Assembly: GCA_000934455.1 (NCBI GenBank)
Contig: KN890924.1
Location: 10,870 to 35,348, forward strand
Length of the DNA: 24,479 bases
DNA from: Apostichopus parvimensis
Lineage: Eukaryota > Echinodermata > Holothuroidea > Aspidochirotida > Stichopodidae
Reading direction: 5' to 3'
Positions within the stretch are counted from its first letter, which is position 1, and every line of letters starts with the position of its first letter. Of the stretch, positions 12,901 through 21,900 are shown piece after piece. Made by a program: the position numbers and the translations under genes. The notes beneath the pieces were generated by a model. The model was not told where the DNA came from. It made no database searches and worked only from the letters and a program-made list of their open reading frames with translations.

Positions 12901-15900
12901 TTCAATATATTTTCTCTTCTTCCTTTCTTTCTCTCCTGAACTGTGATCATACCTTTCTTCTCTGTGGTAGTTTCTTCCTGCCAATAATCTCTCTCTTTGC
13001 CCCCCTCCCTCCCCCCTCACAAGCTGTCTTTGTCAACTGGTTTTGCACCCACTGGTTGGAACACAGAAAGTGTCTCTATTCGTCCTGGATTGGAAGTGAT
13101 CTGTTATATCTTATAACACTGATGACACAAGTTATTCCTTAACTTTCCTCTCGTGACTTCCATTAACGAACGGTGTTTGAGTAATCTTTGGTGTATATCG
13201 TTGACCTTTCACCTTTGGTTTTGTTTTCTGTGGGGGCACCCTTTGTCATATCTATATTACTCTTCATAATATATATCACAGAAACCTGCCAACGGCATTT
13301 ACTCACCATTTAAAATATCGATACATGAATACATTTTGGGGGCGGTTCCAAAAAAGTTTGCAAAACATTTTGCGGCAATCAAAAATTTGCATTTCATTAG
13401 AAAGTTTGTGAGTGAAACCAACATGGAAAAGCATTTTGTTTTTCTCATTTATCTTTTTAAACATCTAATCCACGAAAGTGAAGACCTCTTCGTGTTGGAT
13501 GTGCCGAGTAGGGCACCCAGATTGTTCGATTTTTCTAAAAAGACGACATGAATAATTCCTGATTAATAACAAGTAGGGTAACCTCAGCTGTTGAGTTCCT
13601 TGAGTAACATGCTTTCCCTTTTCCCTGTGTATATGTAAGCAGTGTGAATAACTGTTGCAATTGTGACCCCCTTAATTGTGACGTGAATTTGAGCATATTA
13701 AATTAGAATGTTGAAACTTGTGCCTGTGTTAGTAGAATAGAGATCTCTTATTGTATTCCCAGCTTGTTCAGTAGTCGCCTAATTAGACGCGATTCGTTAA
13801 AGTTTGCGCATTAAACACCCGTGAAGTCTGTTGTCTCGTCCGAGTGTGTGATGTTTTCAGGTTGATAGGATCGAGATGACATCAAATTGTAGGGTCAAGT
13901 AGTTACCATCTTTAGTGAAAGATATTTAGGCCAAGGCATTCAAAAAGTTTGTTTTTTCCTTCTAAAAAACGTCTACCATTCATTCTCTACATACGTCATT
14001 TGAATTTTTTGCCAAGGAATTGTACGTTTTGTTCAATTTTTGGATTATAGGGACTGAGGAAGGAGGAGAGTTGAGGGGGGGGGGGGTGAGTATGCAGGGG
14101 GAGGAGTATGCAGGGATATTCAATTATGATTTGTTTCTGGTAACATTCATATATAACGAAGTATTGTATCCGTTATGAAGGGTACTGAGAAAATCTCAAA
14201 GAACCAGGCAAATATTGCCTCAATATTCGCCCCACCCCCATCTCGACTCATCTTCCTCTCACACAGTTTCATGATACATATTGCACTTGGTTCAATTAAT
14301 CTTTAGTTGCTCATTTTTAAGGACGTGGGGTTTTCACATCCACATTTGGCCTGGGATACCATCATATCCACCTTCATATTACTTTATCTTCTTGTAAACG
14401 ATGCTTCTTAAACACTTTAATCACTATGTAAATCGCAGTTATATTGCTTCGGTGCTTGGGGTAGTCTGCAGTTACTTGAAGCTGTCTTAAGAAGAAATAT
14501 AAGGTATCAAGCAACTGGTTCAGCCATCATAAGTATATTTCATCTCCATGGTGACGGTTACATCAGCCGTTTTTGAATAGCGTATCATTTCCTCTAATTT
14601 TGCCTACAAACTAGTTGTCTCTGCATGGGGCATTTACATAAACATTACGGAATCATTCATTTATCCATGAAAGGCTGTTATTATTGAGCCTGTACATACT
14701 AAATTAGTTAAAGGTTCTATTAAAATACATGGCTGTTTATATATCGGTGAAGACATCTTCTTTGGCTCTAGATTCATCACATAACAAACTCTGCCAATTA
14801 TAAAAAATTAAAAATAAAAATAAACAATTTTGTAGTTGTAGTCAAGCAGGAATCAGGGTGTGTCTCACTAGTTCCAAAGATGTGATAGGTTTGTCTGCAT
14901 TGTTTGTTTAATCTGATGTAACTATTTATGTTTGTCTATTGTTCTACAGTCAGACCCTGCTTTAAATTATCACTCTTTAATACTTGTTCAAACACCTTAC
15001 AAGCAAACTCCTTGTACATAATTACATTATCATTTTAATGTCTTTCATGTTGAATAAGTGATCTTTGAGGCCAGTCATTGTGAAAAGTGCTTTTTTCTTG
15101 ACAGTTTTATTTTTAAGATTAGAGGCTTACACATTAGCCTTATAATTATCTGCTTTTATATAGTTGCTATATGAATATAATGAATATTAATGAAGTGCTG
15201 TGTATACTGTATAATTGCGACATGAATATTCATGAAGTTATGTGCATAAACTACAGATAGGTAAGTAATGCCGCTTGTGTAGTGTAACGCAGACCTGAAC
15301 TTTGCTGTTATAAGTACTAACTAAAGTTTAATATTTTTTTAATGAAAAAAAGTTATGTTTTCTGGTTGATATGTAGTTTTCATATGATTCAATACACAAT
15401 TTTTTTTTAAATTTTTTTAAAAAACTTTGTTCGCATTTCTACATTGGGTTAATTAGACAAGGAGTCTTAATCCCACATCAAATATGCCGTCCATTGGATG
15501 GTGTAGATGTGATTTCCACATAACATACATCTGAACACATTCTCACGTTGACAGAGGCAGAAACATCATCAATTAGTTAGTTTTTTTAATTTGTAGGACC
15601 ACATACATCAAACCATCTGCTGCCTCCCGTACATATCTTTCATACTTTAAAATGTTTCATTTTGTTTGTAATCTACCTGTCTCCTAATATTATTCAACCC
15701 ACTTGTCCCACCTTACAGGTTCCATCATATTTAACCCGTCGTTTGTGGGCGATTCCTACATCGCCTATGAAGGTCTGCTGTTTTCCCAGGATGCTTTGGA
15801 TATCGCTATGATGTTCAAGCCCAACACCAATGACGACGGTCTGCTCTTGTTCAACGGGCAGCGCTCGAGGGGGGCAGGCGACTACATCGCTCTGGTCCTC

Positions 15901-18900
15901 CTTGACGGCAAACTTGTCTTCCAGTATGACAGTGGTTCTGGTAAGTTAGACCGTTACTTGATATTACTTGTGAGAGTAATAGTTGAGTGAAGCAGGCATC
16001 GCATTGCTCTGGTTCTCCTTGGAGGTAAACTTGTCTTCCAGTAAGAAGGTGGTTCTGGTAAGTTAGACCGTTATTTGATAATAGTTGTGAGAATATCAGC
16101 TGAGAGAAGCAGGCATAGCATTGCTCTGGTTCACCTTGGTGGTCTACCCTCTTTTCAATATGACAGCAGTTCCTGCAAGTTAGACCTTTGCTGGAAATTT
16201 CAATTTAGGGCAAGTTTGAAATCTTTTCAATTTAGAAAGTCATATCAGATGGGAAACTGTAGATTGATCTTGGATAAAAAGCCCACCTTACTATGACCCG
16301 GCCGGGGATCGAACCCGAACCTACTGATTGCTTCAAATGCCACCGCCTTCATCCACTCGGCCACATTCTGAAAAGTTTTGAAAATTTCTCCTGCACTCTT
16401 ATTAATCCCTTCAGTAGTTTGCTGGATTTAGTTAAACTGGTCAAATTTTGGTCATTAGTCGAACTGACAGTCCTGCATTTGAAGTAATTTTTTCTTCTTC
16501 TCTTTCTGTGTTTTCTCAGGCCCAGCAATCATCGTCAGCAACGAGAACATCACATCCGGTCAATGGTACACCATCGAAGCCCACCGACTCGCCAAGGAAG
16601 GGTCACTGGTGGTCAACGAGGGAATCGCCGTGAAAGGGATTTCACCGGGCAGCAGTCGCGGTCTCAACTTACAGTTACCTCTGTACCTCGGAGGAGTCAA
16701 CGATTTCATTGATATACCCAGATCTCTCGGTATACAGAAGGGATTTGTGGGCTGTATCACTGAGGTAAATCACATCGAAAGGTTAAACAGTCAAGGCGTA
16801 ACCATGGAATCCTTTTTAATAATTATTTAAATATCGCAATTTTTCAGCAGCTTCTTTCCATTTTAAGGCCAAAAATATTTCTCACAAAAAAAAATTTGCT
16901 TGAACAGAAAATTTACAGCTGAGTTTCTTTGTTACATTAATATTTTTAAAATAAAATAAAACTGTTAGCAAACTGCTTATCCACTAGAGAGCCTGTGTAG
17001 GAGAATGCGTAAAAGTAAGTTGGCCTGACGTTTCGATCCTAGCAGGATCTTCTTCAAAGGCTAAATGTCAAGTAACAGTAACAGACAGGACAAAAACACG
17101 CACAGATTACAGACAGGTTAATGAGCATGGTGAACACAAAGAGATATTTTTACAATCGTTTACAATCTTAACCAGGTGTGTTTAGTCGTTAAAACAGGCA
17201 TCATCTCTTTGTCTGTGACCTTCTCTTGACCTTTGGTATTCTCATTGCAGAGGGTGTACAGTCAACTATACAGATGAATGACATAGTTTCTGTAATGTTG
17301 ACAATGGATGCCAAAATTGAGATTTTAATTGTACAGGAATGGAATATTGATTTATTTTCTTTTCTTTTCCTATTCCTTAGGTTGAACTCAACGGAGAGCC
17401 TTTTGATCTAGTTACATCGGCCATTGGTAATAGCAACGTTCAAGAATGTACCGACATAGCACCTTGTGAAAAGGAGCCCTGCGAGAATGGCGCCACCTGC
17501 CTTACCATCTCAAACTCCCTCTATAAATGTGTGTGCACGGAGGAGTACACTGGTAAGTTGTGGCAAGAACACAGTAGTCAATTCTGGCCACTGTTGAGGA
17601 GCACAGTTAGTTTCCAAGTGGAATTCAAATAGAATATCTGATATCTCACTATAAAACATACCTTGAAATAGCAGATTGGACTAGAATCACTCTGAATGTC
17701 GGAAAGATGGTAAAATGTCCTTCTTTCAGAAGCTTAAACTTATATGTCCTTTTTAGTGAAGCTAATGTTTTAATGTCCCATCATTAGCTCAGCATTGATA
17801 TTTTCTTGTGTTTTGTGTTTTGTATTTTGTATTTTTGTTTTGCTCTTTACTATTGTGCTTAATTTTTATTTCATATTTTTTATAAATTTCTCATTTTACG
17901 ACATTGAGCTGTGAAGCTTGTGAACAGTTAAGCTCAGTTTCAAATCATCCAATAAAGAACTTATATTAATGAAAAGGATGAGGAATTGTTTGATCGAAAG
18001 AGTGGTTACCATCAGATTGCAGTCAAAGTATTACATTTTGAGTTCTTTTATTCACAGTAAAAGGGTTCCGAGTGGATAAAAGTGTTCGCTGATACAGAGA
18101 ATCAGTGCTAAGAGCTTGAAATAAGTAACAAGATTTATCTGTGTGATCTTACAAGCCACTATAACAGTGTGGAGTATGTATCTTTACATATCCATCCTAA
18201 GTACGGGGCTACATGTAACAGGTGCTTTTATTACCTTTAGCAGACCCAGTTTTGAGTCTCACAGTGAATGAAAGAAAGTTAGGCTTGAGCTTGCCAAATT
18301 ATAAATCTCAGAACATTTGTTCTTAACGTACACTTACACCATACACGGTATACACTGTGCAGCTACTGTAGTCATCGAGTGTTAACATTTATGCCTCATT
18401 GGCTTCCATACTAAGCATTGGTACATGTCACATCATTATTAGGTGAATGTTCAAGTACATGGATGAGGGGTAATAATGGTCATTGGCAGTGAGTTACTAT
18501 TGGCATTATACTTCTTTAGTGTGTTAGTCACCTTTCTCAGTGAGTAAACGGTTTTGACGAAGTAGGCTTTTCAGCATAATCCGATTTTAAACAGGCCCCG
18601 ATTATTTGTCTAAGATGTTTACTAGGCTTGTTTTGTCATACCGCATAAGAAGCATATCTGCTACTACTTTAAACGTTCCCGCCACCCGCACAAAACAGTT
18701 TGGCAACTGTGTATTTTCTGTAACTGGTGCCAGGCTGTGGAACGACTTGCCGTCTTTGGTTGCTAATCAGTCCACATTTCTCTCTTCTAAAAAGCTCTGA
18801 AGATAGTTCTCCTTAATGAGGCCTTTAAGTAATCCTCTTTTTCTTTTTCTGTCTTGTTGCTGTTTTGTTCATTTGTATGTTTTAGTTTTTCCTTGTAAGC

Positions 18901-21900
18901 GCCATAGAATGTCGTTTTAGTTATGGGGCTATATAAATGCCTTATATACATATTATTTTAGTTTGATTTCTATTTGCATACAGGTATTCATTGTGAAACC
19001 TTGGTTGGTCCTTGTCTATCAGCCGAACCCTGTGAAAATGGTGGATCTTGTCTACCCATCGGTGCTGATGCATATCAGTGTATGTGTCCACTAGGATTCT
19101 CAGGCTTGAACTGTGAAAAAGGTAAGCTAGATTTTAAGACGAAAAATATGAGAGTTTCAGGAAAAAAGCAATGCTTTCGTAGATTCTTCAATGAAATGTT
19201 TATGCTTGATGTAAAACAAGAGATTGTGTAAATGAATAATTATTGTGGACCATTGACATCATTTTTTGTGTAAAAGTATGTTGGCCTGACGTTTCGATCC
19301 TAGCAGGACATTATTTTTTATAGCGTGACATCTACGTAATATCGAATAAGACTATCTTCAAGTTGTGATTAAATTCTAAGAGTATTTTAGAATTTGACTA
19401 CAAGTATAAAGACGTTTTGATGTATAAGGCAGTTATTATCACCATGGAGATGATCAAATTGAGTATGTGGAAACATGATTATGAAACGGATGGATACTGT
19501 TGCTATGATACAACATCAGCAAGATATAAAGAACTGAACTGAACTTGCAGACGAAAGGCTTGGGTTCAAAGACTACTAGATTACAGAATTAGTGCCAGCC
19601 GGCCAGCCGTTTGGATAATTATTTCCAAATATTCTTGACACCGACAATGATGTCATAAACCATGATTCATACATGGGTTCATTCATGTTCATATCTTCAT
19701 AAGATTTGTCATATCCAGGGAAGGTTTTGTCCCACTGATACACCATCTCAGAATGGGTGCGTCTATTTCAGCACCGAAAAGTTGAAGTGTTTCGAAGGCA
19801 CCAACTTCCCCCATAAACAAAAGAGGTGCTAGTTTTCTCCAAGTGTTTGTTCCTAGGCTCTCCTAATCATATCTGGTTGTATTTATTTAAACATTAGTCA
19901 TAGACTTGAGTCATTTATCAGATACATTTCATTCTATTGCAGATGTTACTTTAGAAGATGGTGCCTTCTTCAGCGGATCGGGTTACCTGACATTACCTAA
20001 GATGACTATACCCAGGCGCAGAGGGTAGGGATAGTAACAATGAAATATGAACCTAGGTTTATACAACTGTTAACCTTGTTAAAGATATAAACATATATAT
20101 TTTAAGTTGTAATGAGCTGGAAAATCCAGAACAGTGCAAAAACTTCCTGCCTCAACCGGGATTCGAACCCGGGCCTCTCGCTTATATTCGGACACCCTAA
20201 CCAACAAGGCCATGGACGCTGATTGTATGTCCAGAGGTTCGAAACCAGTAAGGAAGGTTGTCATTCCACTGTAGGCATTTGGCACCTGTATTGAACAATA
20301 CTAGTTCTGTTTTGGTGACATATTTTGCCTTACTCTAGAGATCAAACATAATGCTAACCAACTCGAAATCATTTGTGGTTCCTAAAGCCTGATCTCCAAA
20401 GAGATACTTTGAACAGACTCTGTTAAATGAATTGAAATGGGAAGACAAAGGCAAATGAAAATATATATATTATATGATATTGTAATGAGTTGAGTATATA
20501 TATACTGTATATATATTATATATATATACTCTGACAAGATTCTGCCCATATTTTTATAAAACTGTCATCCTTGTCAGTAATAAGCCTTTTTGTTATTGAA
20601 ATATTCTGCATGACATAATTTCCCTTCTTGATTTTGATCATAGTTGAACTTTTTAACTTTGAAATGAATTCTTTTCATTTTGTTTCTTTCAGTACCAGCT
20701 CCGATAAGGAAGTTTTATCATTTAGATTCCGAACTACCGATACGGATGGATTACTTCTATTCCAGGGAGCTGTAAGCCTATCTCACTTTTAGTTTAAGTT
20801 ATGCTGTATTGGCCCGAAATATGCTAGATATTCAGATATGGTCACTGTGGTCAAAATTCTTTGACTGTGTTTAATTACAACCTTTGAGGAAATTTTCCTC
20901 ACTGGGACACTCAGTTATCTTGTGTGTTCCTTAGAAATGTCTGAGAACAATTTGGAGAGTAAAGACCTCCAGGAAAGTATTTTTTGAAAATTTCTAGCAA
21001 TTATAAGTGTGCTATAATTTGGGGCCTATACTGACTACCTTTAAGGGATATTCGAGTGGCAGACTTTGTTACACTTATATAGAAGAGAAAAATGTTCCAC
21101 ACTGTTAGTTATAAACCGCAACTCAATTCCTTGTGTTCAACATATGGTTGAAAATGAAGGTTTGCCTAGTTTGACTGGTAAAATCCTGGATTCCTCACTA
21201 GAGTGGATCATAGAAGGAGGTCTGTTACACCATAACAGTTCTGCAGAAGCCTAACCTTACTATTATAACCTTGTTGTTGATTTGTCCTTGAAACATGAGA
21301 CATTTGGGAATGTTTGAATTATACCTACCAAGGTTCTCTGTATTAAGATTTCATCAAAATGGAACTTTTTTGTAGAAATATCATTTCCCTCTGTGAATGA
21401 ATTGATCTAACTATTATCAAGAAAAAGAAAAACATCTCCAACTGAATTTCTGTGATGACATCATTCATTCTGCTGTTGCCAGATGCATTCACAAAATATT
21501 ACCAATTTTGAATCATTCCATATCTTTGTCATACAAAATTACTATAAATTGATGTGGTTTCCACCTAAAGTTGCCAAAAACATCCATCATTTTTTATTTT
21601 TAAAGCAATCAACTTTCGGCCACAAAAATTTTCCCTTTTAATTCTATATTTCTACTAGCATAAACCTCTTTTCCCGCTCTTTCTGTACGTGACACCGACC
21701 ACTACAAGTTATTTACATCTGAATGTGTTCTTTCCTTTTTAGCCTGAAGGAGAAGATGGTTTGAGACAAGATTTTATCGCTATCAGCCTCAAGGGCGGTT
21801 ATATTGAATTTAGGTAAGGCGATTTCAGAAATTTATTATTAATAGTGAAAGAGTTTTTATCGTTGTATCTCTATTTTGGGGGAGAAGAAGCAAACCTTTC

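Larger units (their letters stand above)
10625..15718 (+). other. 5.1-kb intron between EGF2 and LG2, with assembly gap
   Basis: The longest intron visible. It contains the gap at 10985-11354, a C14/A9 tract at about 11701-11722, a 32-bp decayed repeat (11936-12020), the candidate cassette exon at 12578-12643, a G13-type run near 14076-14088, and otherwise AT-rich sequence. The skipped splice, E15 to E16, is phase 1 to phase 1 and gives RCDIG then SIIFNPSF. Undetected exons could lie in the gap. Confidence 0.7.
20025..20692 (+). other. Intron between E20 and E21
   Basis: Holds the minus-strand SINE-like element (20147-20213) and an AT dinucleotide-rich tract (about 20461-20530) with self-complementary tatata stretches. 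It ends in tttgtttctttcag. Confidence 0.65.

Noticed and set aside
20079..20285. Minus-strand 68-residue frame
   Set aside because: It is a translation through the tRNA-derived SINE-like element.
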